Assembly (NCBI GenBank): GCA_025642075.2
Contig: JAODUO010001178.1
Span: forward strand, 153,386-217,385
Length of the DNA stretch: 64,000 nucleotides
Origin: Ridgeia piscesae
Lineage: Eukaryota; Annelida; Polychaeta; Sabellida; Siboglinidae
Direction: 5' to 3'
The notes under the pieces are model-generated. The model saw only the letters and a list, made by a program, of their open reading frames with translations. It made no database searches and was not told the origin of the DNA. Of the stretch, positions 37,801 through 49,800 are shown in pieces. The position numbers and the translations under genes were made by a program. Within the stretch, counting starts at the first letter, position 1; every line of letters begins with the position of its first letter.

Positions 37801-40800
37801 AAAATGCAACAGATCTCCAGATATTGTACGTCTGTTCCCTGAATAAGCATTAAAATTCTTCAAGTGCGAGTGTGTTTTTAATCTGTGCCTACAAGTTATT
37901 GCAATTAACTTGTTTATATCTATTGTCTTAATTATTTTTTACACTGTACAATTGTGCCTATAGATATCAAAGATATAACATGTATTGGTTTAATTACAGT
38001 GCATTTATTGTTGACATGTTCTGTATACACCTGTTGACTGTCGTGGCTGAATGTTACATTTCGGGTTCCAACAAACTGGTGTGTAAATCGTGCACAGACT
38101 GATGCTACAGTGTTTGTGTTTTCAGCTTGTTCTGCCCACTGTGTCGAGTGTGCCTTTGCCTCAGATGGCAGTTCCACCTGCAGCAAATGTGATACATCAT
38201 ATTACCTGACAAATGGCATATGCGAAGGTACAATTTATCTTTCCACATATATTGTTGTCTATTTCTGTAATACTTAAAGCATATTTTGTTTGTTAAACAT
38301 GTTTTTATCTAATGTAGAATTGCAGATATTCACCACAGGGAGTGTGGAGCAAAGTATGGGTTGACATAGGGAGTGTGGAGCAAAGTCTGGGTTGACATAG
38401 GGAGTGTGGAGCAAAGTCTGGGTTGACATAGGGAGTGTGGAGCAAAGTCTGGGTTGACATAGGGAGTGTGGAGCAAAGTCTGGGTTGACATAGGGAGTGT
38501 GGAGCAAAGTCTGGGTTGACATAGGGAGTGTGGAGCAAAGTCTGGGTTGACATAGGGAGTGGGGAGTAAAGTCTGGGTTGACATAGGGAGTGTGGAGCAA
38601 AGTCTGGGTTGACATAGGGAGTGTGGAGCAAAGTCTGGGTTGACATAGGGAGTGTGGAGTAAAGTCTGGGTTGACATAGGGAGTGGGGAGTAAAGTCTGG
38701 GTTGACATAGGGAGTGGGGAGTAAAGTCTGGGTTGACATAGGGAGTGGGGAGTAAAGTCTGGGTTGACATAGGGAGTGGGGAGCAAAGTCTGGGTTGACA
38801 TAGGGAGTGTGGAGCAAAGTCTGGGTTGACATAGGGAGTGGGGAGTAAAGTCTGGGTTGACATAGGGAGTGGGGAGTAAAGTATGGGTTGACATAGGGAG
38901 TGGGGAGTAAAGTCTGGGTTGACATAGGGAGTGGGGAGTAAAGTCTGGGTTGACATAGGGAGTGTGGAGCAAAGTCTGGGTTGACATAGGGAGTGGGGAG
39001 TAAAGTCTGGGTTGACATAGGGAGTGGGGAGCAAAGTCTGGGTTGACATAGGGAGTGGGGAGTAAAGTCTGGGTTGACGTAGGGAGTGGGGATGATCTCA
39101 TGCTAAACATGTCAGTTCTAACCTATAATCATTCCTCATCCTTACAGCCTGTGATCCTCACTGTGACAGCTGTGACACTCAGGGAGCTGACAAGTGTGAC
39201 ACGGGCAAATGTCACACTCGTTACGTACTCGACACCACAACGTACACCTGTGGAGGTAGGTGTCTCTCACTTCTGTTTGTTAACTCAAGCAGCAGGGTGA
39301 CAGTCTATCTGTTGTGGTTATCATTTCCAAGTGATTAGATATTTTTCTCTCGCTAACTATTGATGTATTAGTTTAGTTGAGCAGTTGTGGCAGCTAGTGT
39401 TATGTCAGTGTACACGTGATCTTATGTTTCTGTTCATGGTTGTTTGGTGACCTGTATTTATAGGTCACAGAACTTGACAGAGATGTACACAATGTGTTGT
39501 AGCTTGCACTGCTCACTGTGCTGACTGCACCTCAAGTGGAGCGGGAAAGTGTGATTCTAAGAAATGTGATGCTGGATTTACGTACAAAACTGAGACAAAC
39601 AAATGTGAAGGTTAGTGACGTCATTTCTGGTCTGATCAGGCAGCATAATTTAGCTACTTCCTACGATGAAGCATCGCTGCAGATAAATCACTGTGGTTAC
39701 AGTGGAACAAATGCAGACAAAGAGAAGACTGAGATGGCTACAATGTGTCTTACACAGAGAAGTGACAGCCACAAAATGAAATTTTAATTATCACAATATC
39801 CTTGGTTATTTGAATATTATTAATGCATAACCAAAATAAATTAGAAATGTCATTCTCTATGACACTGTATAATTGGTAGATCATGAAAAATGGTATACAT
39901 AGAGAGTTGAATGCAAAGTGTGGGAGGACTTAGGCAGTGGGGAACACAGTATGAGATGACTGGAAGCAAAATCTGGGAGAACTTGGGAATGGGGAGCAAA
40001 GTCTGTGCAGACATAGATATTGGGAATAAAGCATATGAGAACACGGAAAGTGGGGAGCAAAGTCTAAGGAGGATTTAGAGTGTGAAAAGCAAAATCTGGG
40101 GGAAACTTATGGATTAGGGAATAATGCATGTGAGGGCACAAATTCTTGGAGGAAATAAGGAATGGGATGTAAGTGTGGAGGATATAGGGATTACAGTTGA
40201 GTAAACTGGAACAGTTTGAAGTGGATGAACTTGTCCAGGTTTGACATGGCAGTACTTCACTTAACACGACGCCCTAGACTTAGACTTTCTATCATTTCAC
40301 AAGCAACCATCATTTCAGATATTTATCTCACAGTGACAGCTTATATTTTTAGTTGAGCAGCTGTGACTAGTAACAGCCGATGTCATTATAATATACAACT
40401 GATGTTATATTTCTGATGAGAATTCTTCAGTAATTGATAATTATATGTCACAGAACTCAACCCTAAGATGTGCCAAATGTGTTGTAGCTTGTGCCTCGGG
40501 CTGTGCTGACTGTGACATAAATGGACCGGGAAAGTGTAACTCTGATGGTTGCAGTGACAGATTTGGATACAACAGCGGTACAACCAAATGTGTCGGTTAG
40601 TGATGCTGTTATACAATTACAAATATAGACTTTAAAGTGGAACAAACATGCACAATCAAATGTCTTGGATGACAGCAGTATGTCTTACAAATAGAATGTC
40701 CACAAAAGCTATCTTATATCATCGGAATAAACTTAATAAAATGGTCATAAATTGTAATTATGTGTAACATAAAATGGATTGTTATCTGCTATGGGATTGT

Positions 40801-43800
40801 ATATACGTGTTACATAATAATGGTTTGTCTTAAAGTTCCCCAATAAAAAATTCAATTGTTAAATGTGATTTTCTGAAGGAACTGCTGTTAATTCTGTGAG
40901 TAAATGAGTTTGTGTGTTTCCAGCTTGCCCGGAGCACTGCCAGAGTTGTACAGTGGAAGAGGGAAATGTGAAATGTGACACTGACAAGTGTGATTTAGGA
41001 TTTACCCTCACGACTGACAAGACATGCCTGGGTTAGTGACACCTCCTGTTGCTTTAGTCAGGAAGAACCACTTTTGACATGTTCTGCCACATCCACGTAG
41101 CATACACAGCAGTAGTTAGAAATGTCTGCATCTGCCCACTGAATTCACTGTGTCAGTGAAGTGATTTTTAAGTCCCTTATGGAATAGTTTAGTAAACAAA
41201 GCATCTCTCATAGCGGTGGCTTGAGCAAGATCTTATCACAGCTGTGACGCATACGACCTGTTAGTTGGTAGGTGAGTTTAGCCATTAACTAATTGGTATC
41301 CAGCAGATAACATCCAGCAGGGTTTGCCTTAAAAACATCACATACAATTGATAAATGTGTTGTTTGTGTTTGATGAAGCGACTGTTATTTCTGTGACTGG
41401 AGGATGTGGTGTTTTTTCCAGCTTGCCCTGTGAACTGCACAAAGTGTACAGTGAATACAGATGTAGAATGTTTTTGATGGAGCAACTGTTATTTCTGTGA
41501 CTGGAGGATGTGGTGTTTTTTCCAGCTTGCCCTGTGAACTGCACAAAGTGTACAGTGAATACAGATGTAGAATGTTTTTGATGAAGCGACTGTTATTTCT
41601 GTGACTGGAGGATGTGGTGTTTTTTCCAGCTTGCCCTGTGAAGTGCACAAAGTGTACAGTGAATACAGATGTAGAATGTTTTTGATGGAGCAACTGTTAT
41701 TTCTGTGACTGGAGGATGTGGTGTTTTTCCAGCTTGCCCTGTGAAGTGCACAAAGTGTACAGTGAATACAGATGGAGGTGTAGAATGCACCGAGTGCAGC
41801 TCAACCTATGGTCTCAAGGCTGACAAGAAGGAATGCCTGGGTAAGTCACACCAGCTGATGTTTCATTCAGGAGTGTTTTTCCAGCTTCCCTTGATAGTTA
41901 GCACAAAGTGTAGCAAGTGATTGACAGATAGTTAGACATGTGTGCATAGCACCTGTTATTTGCTTTACATAAATTGGTTATATCCAGCTTTGCCCTATAA
42001 TTGCACAAATTTGTTACAGTGTCGATTTGATGTTTGATGAGCAACTGTTATTTCTGTGACTGGAGGATGTGGTGTTTTTCCAGCTTGCCCTGTGAAGTGC
42101 ACAAAGTGTACAGTGAATACAGATGTAGAATGTTTTTGATGGAGCAACTGTTATTTCTGTGACTGGAGGATGTGGTGTTTTTCCAGCTTGCCTGTGAAGT
42201 GCACAAAGTGTACAGTGAATACAGATGTAGAATGTTTTTGATGGAGCAACTGTTATTTCTGTGACTGGAGGATGTGGTGTTTTTCCAGCTTGCCCTGTGA
42301 AGTGCACAAAGTGTACAGTGAATACAGATGTAGAATGTTTTTGATGGAGCAACTGTTATTTCTGTGACTGGAGGATGTGGTGTTTTTTCCAGCTTGCCCT
42401 GTGAAGTGCACAAAGTGTACAGTGAATACAGATGTAGAATGTTTTTGATGGAGCAACTGTTATTTCTGTGACTGGAGGATGTGGTGTTTTTCCAGCTTGC
42501 CCTGTGAAGTGCACAAAGTGTACAGTGAATACAGATGTAGAATGTTTTTGATGGAGCAACTGTTATTTCTGTGACTGGAGGATGTGGTGTTTTTCCAGCT
42601 TGCCCTGTGAAGTGCACAAAGTGTACAGTGAATACAGATGTAGAATGTTTTTGATGGAGCACTGTTATTTCTGTGACTGGAGGATGTGGTGTTTTTCCAG
42701 CTTGCCCTGTGAAGTGCACAAATTACAGTGAATCGATGTAGAATGTTTTTGATGGAGCACTGTTATTTCTGTGACTGGAGGATGTGGTGTTTTTCCAGCT
42801 TGCCCTGTGAAGTGACAAAGTGTACAGTGAATACATGATGTAGAATGTTTTTGATGGAGCCACTGTTATTTCTGTGACTGGAGGATGTGGTGTTTTTCCA
42901 GCTTGCCCTGTGAATGCACAAAGTGTACAGTGAATACATGATGTAGAATGTTTTTGATGGAGCACTGTTATTTCTGTGACTGGAGGATGTGGTGTTTTTC
43001 CAGCTTGCCCTGTGAAGTGCACAAAGTGTACAGTGAATACATGATGTAGAATGTTTTTGATGGAGCACTGTTATTTCTGTGACTGGAGGATGTGGTGTTT
43101 TTCCAGCTTGCCCTGTGAATGCACAAAGTGTACAGTGAATACAGATGTAGAATGTTTTTGATGGAGCAACTGTTATTTCTGTGACTGGAGGATGTGGTGT
43201 TTTTCCAGCTTGCCCTGTGAATGCACAAAGTGTACAGTGAATACAGATGTAGAATGTTTTTGATGGAGCACTGTTATTTCTGTGACTGGAGGATGTGGTG
43301 TTTTTCCAGCTTGCCCTGTGAAGTGCACAAAGTGTACAGTGAATACAGATGTAGAATGTTTTTGATGGAGCGACTGTTATTTCTGTGACTGGAGGATGTG
43401 GTGTTTTTCCAGCTTGCCCTGTGAAGTGCACAAAGTGTACAGTGAATACAGATGTAGAATGTTTTTGATGGAGCGACTGTTATTTCTGTGACTGGAGGAT
43501 GTGGTGTTTTTCCAGCTTGCCCTGTGAAGTGCACAAAGTGTACAGTGAATACAGATGTAGAATGTTTTTGATGGAGCAACTGTTATTTCTGTGACTGGAG
43601 GATGTGGTGTTTTTCCAGCTTGCCCTGTGAAGTGCACAAAGTGTACAGTGAATACAGATGGAGGTGTAGAATCTTTTTGATGGAGCGACTGTTATTTCTG
43701 TGACTGGAGGATGTGGTGTTTTTCCAGCTTGCCCTGTGAAGTGCACAAAGTGTACAGTGAATACATGGGGTGTAGAATGTTTTTGATGGAGCAACTGTTA

Positions 43801-46800
43801 TTTCTGTGACTGGAGGATGTGGTGTTTTTCCAGCTTGCCCTGTGAAGTGCACAAAGTGTACAGTGAATACAGATGGAGGTGTAGAATGCACCGAGTGCAG
43901 CTCAACCTATGGTCTCAAGGCTGACAAGAAGGAATGCCTGGGTAAGTCACACCAGCTGATGTTTCATTCAGGACGGTCCACTTCTGACTTGTTCTACCAC
44001 ATCAATGTAGCAAGGATTGCAGTAGTTAGACATGTGTGCATATGCCCAGTCTATTTGCTTTATCAAAGTAATCAGCTTTCAACCTATTTTGTACATTTGT
44101 TACAGTGTCATCTTGGATGTGATACATACTAGTTGTTACAGTGCCATATTAGATGTGGTATATAGTAGTTGTTACAGTGTCATATTAGATGTGATCCATA
44201 GTAGTTGTTACAGTGTCATATTAGATGTGATCCATAGTAGTTGTTACAGTGCATATTAGATGTGATCCATAGTAGTTGTTACAGTGTCATATTAGATGTG
44301 ATCCATAGCAGTTGTTACAGTGTCATATTAGATGTGATCCATACTAGTTGTTACAGTGCCATATTAGATGTGATCCATAGTAGTTGTTACAGTATCATAT
44401 TGGATGTGATCCATAGTAGTTGTTACAGTGTCATATTAGATGTGATCCATAGTAGTTGTTACAGTGTCATATTAGATGTGATCCATAGTAGTTGTTACAG
44501 TGTCATATTAGATGTGATCCATAGTAGTTGTTACAGTGTCATATTAGATGTGATCCATAGTAGTTGTTACAGTGTCATATTAGATGTGATCCATAGTAGT
44601 TGTTACAGTGTCATATTAGATGTGATCCATAGTAGTTGTTACAGTGTCATATTAGATGTGATCCATAGTAGATTGTTACAGTGTCATATTAGATGTGATC
44701 CATAGTAGTTGTTACAGTATCATATTGGATGTGATCCATAGTAGTTGTTACAGTGTCATATTAGATGTGATCCATAGTAGTTGTTACAGTGTCATATTAG
44801 ATGTGATCCATAGTAGTTGTTACAGTGTCATATTAGATGTGATCCATAGTAGTTGTTACAGTGTCATATTAGATGTGATCCATAGTAGTTGTTACAGTGT
44901 CATCTTAGATGTGATCCATACTTGTGTTTTGTAACACCAGTAGTCTAGTTGTTCCACATTGACGTGACGTCCTACTTGTGTCTTGTAACACCTGTAGTCT
45001 AGTTGTTCCACATTGACGTGACGTCCTACTTGTGTCTTGTAACACCTGTAGTCTAGTTGTTCCACATTGACGTGACGTCCTACTTGTGTCTTGTAACACC
45101 TGTAGTCTAGTTGTTCCACATTGACGTGACGTCCTACTTGTGTCTTGTAACACCTGTAGTCTAGTTGTTCCACATTGACGTGACGTCCTACTTGTGTCTT
45201 GTAACACCTGTAGTCTAGTTGTTCCACATTGACATGACGTCCTACTTGTGTCTTGTAACACCTGTAGTCTAGTTGTTCCACATTGACGTGACGTCCTACT
45301 TGTGTCTTGTAACACCTGTAGTCTAGTTGTTCCACATTGACGTGACGTCCTACTTGTGTCTTGTAACACCTGTAGTCTAGTTGTTCCACATTGACGTGAC
45401 GTCCTACTTGTATCTTGTAACACCTGTAGTCTAGTTGTTCCACATTGACGTGACGTCCTACTTGTGTCTTGTAACACCTGTAGTCTAGTTGTTCCACATT
45501 GACGTGACGTCCTACTTGTGTCTTGTAACACCTGTAGTCTAGCTGTTCCACATTGACGTGACGTCCTACTTGTGTCTTGTAACACCTGTAGTCTAGCTGT
45601 TCCACATTGACGTGACGTCCTACTTGTGTCTTGTAACACCTGTAGTCTAGCTGTTCCACATTGACGTGACGTCCTACTTGTGTCTTGTAACACCTGTAGT
45701 CTAGCTGTTCCACATTGACGTGACGTCCTACTTGTGTCTTGTAACACCTGTAGTCTAGCTGTTCCACATTGACGTGACGTCCTACTTGTGTCTTGTAACA
45801 CCTGTAGTCTAGCTGTTCCACATTGACGTGACGTCCTACTTGTGTCTTGTAACACCTGTAGTCTAGCTGTTCCACATTGACGTGACGTCCTACTTGTGTC
45901 TTGTAACACCTGTAGTCTAGCTGTTCCACATTGACGTGACGTCCTACTTGTGTCTTGTAACACCTGTAGTCTAGCTGTTCCACATTGACGTGACGTCCTA
46001 CTTGTGTCTTGTAACACCTGTAGTCTAGTTGTTCCACATTGACGTGACGTCCTACTTGTGTCTTGTAACACCTGTAGTCTAGTTGTTCCACATTGACGTG
46101 ACGTCCTACTTGTGTCTTGTAACACCTGTAGTCTAGCTGTTCCACATTGACGTGACGTCCTACTTGTGTCTTGTAACACCTGTAGTCTAGTTGTTCCACA
46201 TTGACGTGACGTCCTACTTGTGTCTTGTAACACCTGTAGTCTAGTTGTTCCACATTGACGTGACGTCCTACTTGTGTCTTGTAACACCTGTAGTCTAGCT
46301 GTTCCACATTGACGTGACGTCCTACTTGTATCTTGTAACACCTGTAGTCTAGCTGTTCCACATTGACGTGACGTCCTACTTGTATCTTGTAACACCTGTA
46401 GTCTAGCTGTTCCACATTGACGTGACGTCCTACTTGTGTCTTGTAACACCTGTAGTCTAGTTGTTCCACATTGACGTGACGTCCTACTTGTGTCTTGTAA
46501 CACCTGTAGTCTAGTTGTTCCACATTGACGTGACGTCCTACTTGTATCTTGTAACACCTGTAGTCTAGTTGTTCCACATTGACGTGACGTCCTACTTGTA
46601 TCTTGTAACACCTGTAGTCTAGTTGTTCCACATTGACGTGACGTCCTACTTGTATCTTGTAACACCTGTAGTCTAGTTGTTCCACATTGACGTGACGTCC
46701 TACTTGTATCTTGTAACACCTGTAGTCTAGTTGTTCCACATTGACGTGACGTCCTACTTGTATCTTGTAACACCTGTAGTCTAGTTGTTCCACATTGACG

Positions 46801-49800
46801 TGACGTCCTACTTGTATCTTGTAACACCTGTAGTCTAGTTGTTCCACATTGACGTGACGTCCTACTTGTATCTTGTAACACCTGTAGTCTAGTTGTTCCA
46901 CATTGACATGACGTCCTACTTGTATCTTGCAGCCTGTCCATCACACTGCGAGACATGCAATGATGTTAGTGGAGTGATGACATGTGCCAAGTGTGCTGAC
47001 TTCTTCGAGTACAATGCCGGTCAATGCGCCTTATGTCCAACCAACTGTCTCGAGTGCCATGTGAGCAATGGTGCCATGCTCTGTGACAAGTGTGACAACA
47101 GTCTGTCTGTCATGATGAACAACAAGACATGCGGCGGTGAGTATCAACAAGGTTTAACAAGACTGCCTTCCTGAGCAAAAACTCTACCTGGCAAGTGGAC
47201 TCGCAAGCTTAGAACTTATCAAGAGTCCACAATTAATTGTTCATAGATGTAACCTGCCCTTTTGAGACATCTCTCAGTTTTGTATTCACACTGCCAGCAT
47301 TTACTGAATCAGTAGATGATGTGTACCATTCAGCCTCTGTGGGGCTAATTCTTTCTGATGTATTCTACCCTAGTCCATTTCTAATGTTATTTAATTTCTA
47401 TAGTCATATCTGAAACAACAGTGTGTGGAACTTAGACTTAGTTTGTGTGTGAAAAGTATGTGATTATTTTATATTCTGGCCAATCCCATTGGTAGAATAT
47501 AGACGATATAGATACTATAGACATGCTGTTTACATGTGTTTGTGTTACCAACCTTAATACAACAATAGATTATAACTCACTCAATATGCTTATGTAGATA
47601 ACACACTCGGCACAGTGAAGAAGTAAAATGTATATACTTATTTAATATTGTTTGTGCTTAATGTTGCTTTAGATAGAAACACCTAGTGCAGTGAAGTAGT
47701 AAAACTGATGTACTTATTTATTTAATATTCTTTGTTCGAGATGTTGCATGAGACAGAAACGAGACATTTCCATTGGTCTGCAGCCAACTTGGCAGTCTGG
47801 TCCCAGCTGAGGTGTATGTCTTGTCTTGGAGTTCTCACTTCACAGTCATTGTTGTCATCCTCCTGACACAGCCTGTGGCCAATCCACCTCTATCTTCTTC
47901 AACCCAGTTATTCATGTTACTCTGTGCCGAGAGTTTATTTCAGTAGTTGTAAACATCATATGATAATGACTTATCTGTCCAGCCTGCCCGGCCAACTGCA
48001 ACAAGTGTTCACAGTCCGGTGGCAATATCACATGTGACAGCTGTCAGTCAAGCTACGTCGTGGACAAGAGCAAGATGTGCAAGAGTAAGAACTCTGCTTT
48101 GTTGCTAATTGATTGTACGTCACCTTTTATATACTGTGTTGTCATCACACTACGTGTTGTTATTGTCCTTGACCTGTTTTGTTTGCATATGACAACATGT
48201 CCACTTTGCCTCAACCAGTATCTAACACGAGTAATCACACCAATATGTGGATCTACTTTTAAGATATCCAGTTCACTGGCAGTAAGTTGCCCATTCGTGT
48301 TACAAAAAGGATGGACCTGAGATAAGTTTTTTTCCACTTATTGCTGCCCTTCTGAGTTCTGTCTGTTGGCTGTTTACAGAGTGTTCAGAGGTGACATTTG
48401 ACCACTGCACTGAGTGCACAAACTCTGACGGCAAATTTATGTGCACGAGTTGCAGTTCTGGATACGCCGTCAAGGAAGACAAGTCTGCTTGTGTCTGTAA
48501 GTAACATACATTTACTGTTATGTCGTATGTTCTTTCTGCTTGTGACACTGCATGGATGGACCAGTGACATGTTCCAGTAGTTACATTGTGTCTTTATGTT
48601 CTTTCAGCTTGTGACATCTACAGAACTGTTACACTGCATGGATGGACCAGTGACATGTTCCAGTAGTTACATTGTGTCTTTATGTTCTTTCAGTTTGTGA
48701 CATCTACAGAACTGTGACACTGCATGGATGGACCAGTGACATGTTCCAGTAGTTACATTGTGACTTTATGTTCTTTCAGCTTGTGACATCTACAGAACTG
48801 TGACACTGCATGGATGGACCAGTGACATGTTCCAGTAGTTACATTGTGACTTTATGTTCTTTCAGCTTGTGACATCTACAGAACTGTGACACTGCATGGA
48901 TGGACCAGTGACATGTTCCAGTAGTTACATTGTGACTTTATGTTCTTTCAGCTTGTGACATCTACAGAACTGTGACACTGCATGGATGGACCAGTGACAT
49001 GTTCCAGTAGTTACATTGTGACTTTATGTTCTTTCAGCTTGTGACATCTACAGAACTGTGACACTGCATGGATGGACCAGTGACATGTTCCAGTAGTTAC
49101 ATTGTGACTTTATGTTCTTTCAGCTTGTGACATCTACAGAACTGTGACACTGCATGGATGGACCAGTGACATGTTCCAGTAGTTACATTGTGACTTTATG
49201 TTCTTTCAGCTTGTGACATCTACAGAACTGTGACACTGCATGGATGGACCAGTGACATGTTCCAGTAGTTACATTGTGACTTTATGTTCTTTCAGCTTGT
49301 GACATCTACAGAACTGTGACACTGCATGGATGGACCAGTGACATGTTCCAGTAGTTACATTGTGACTTTATGTTCTTTCAGCTTGTGACATCTACAGAAC
49401 TGTGACACTGCATGGATGGACCAGTGACATGTTCCAGTAGTTACATTGTGACTTTATGTTCTTTCAGCTTGTGACATCTACAGAACTGTGACACTGCATG
49501 GATGGACCAGTGACATGTTCCAGTAGTTACATTGTGACTTTATGTTCTTTCAGCTTGTGACATCTACAGAACTGTGACACTGCATGGATGGACCAGTGAC
49601 ATGTTCCAGTAGTTACATTGTGTCTTTATGTTCTTTCAGCTTGTGACATCTACAGAACTGTGACACTGCATGGATGGACCAGTGACATGTTCCAGTAGTT
49701 ACATTGTGACTTTATGTTCTTTCAGCTTGTGACATCTACAGAACTGTGACACTGCATGGATGGACCAGTGACATGCTTCCAGTAGTTACATTGTGTCTTT

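Noticed and set aside
38274..39110. Three overlapping minus-strand ORFs of 237-278 codons rich in TPYVNPDF
   Set aside because: By-products of the 31-bp array, in which all three frames cycle through the same sequence.
42048..43891. Many minus-strand ORFs with HFVHFTGQAGK and NNSCSIKNILH repeats
   Set aside because: Antisense frames through the 103-bp acceptor array.
44241..44934. Plus-strand ORFs with CYSVILDVIHSS repeats
   Set aside because: Frame through the 36-bp array, with no splice logic or cysteine module.
44892..46956. Two minus-strand open frames of 669 and 683 codons
   Set aside because: They arise because the 54-bp unit is divisible by three and lacks stops in those frames. Both consist only of an 18-residue repeat and have no flanking non-repeat coding sequence; the plus strand is the intron before exon 30.
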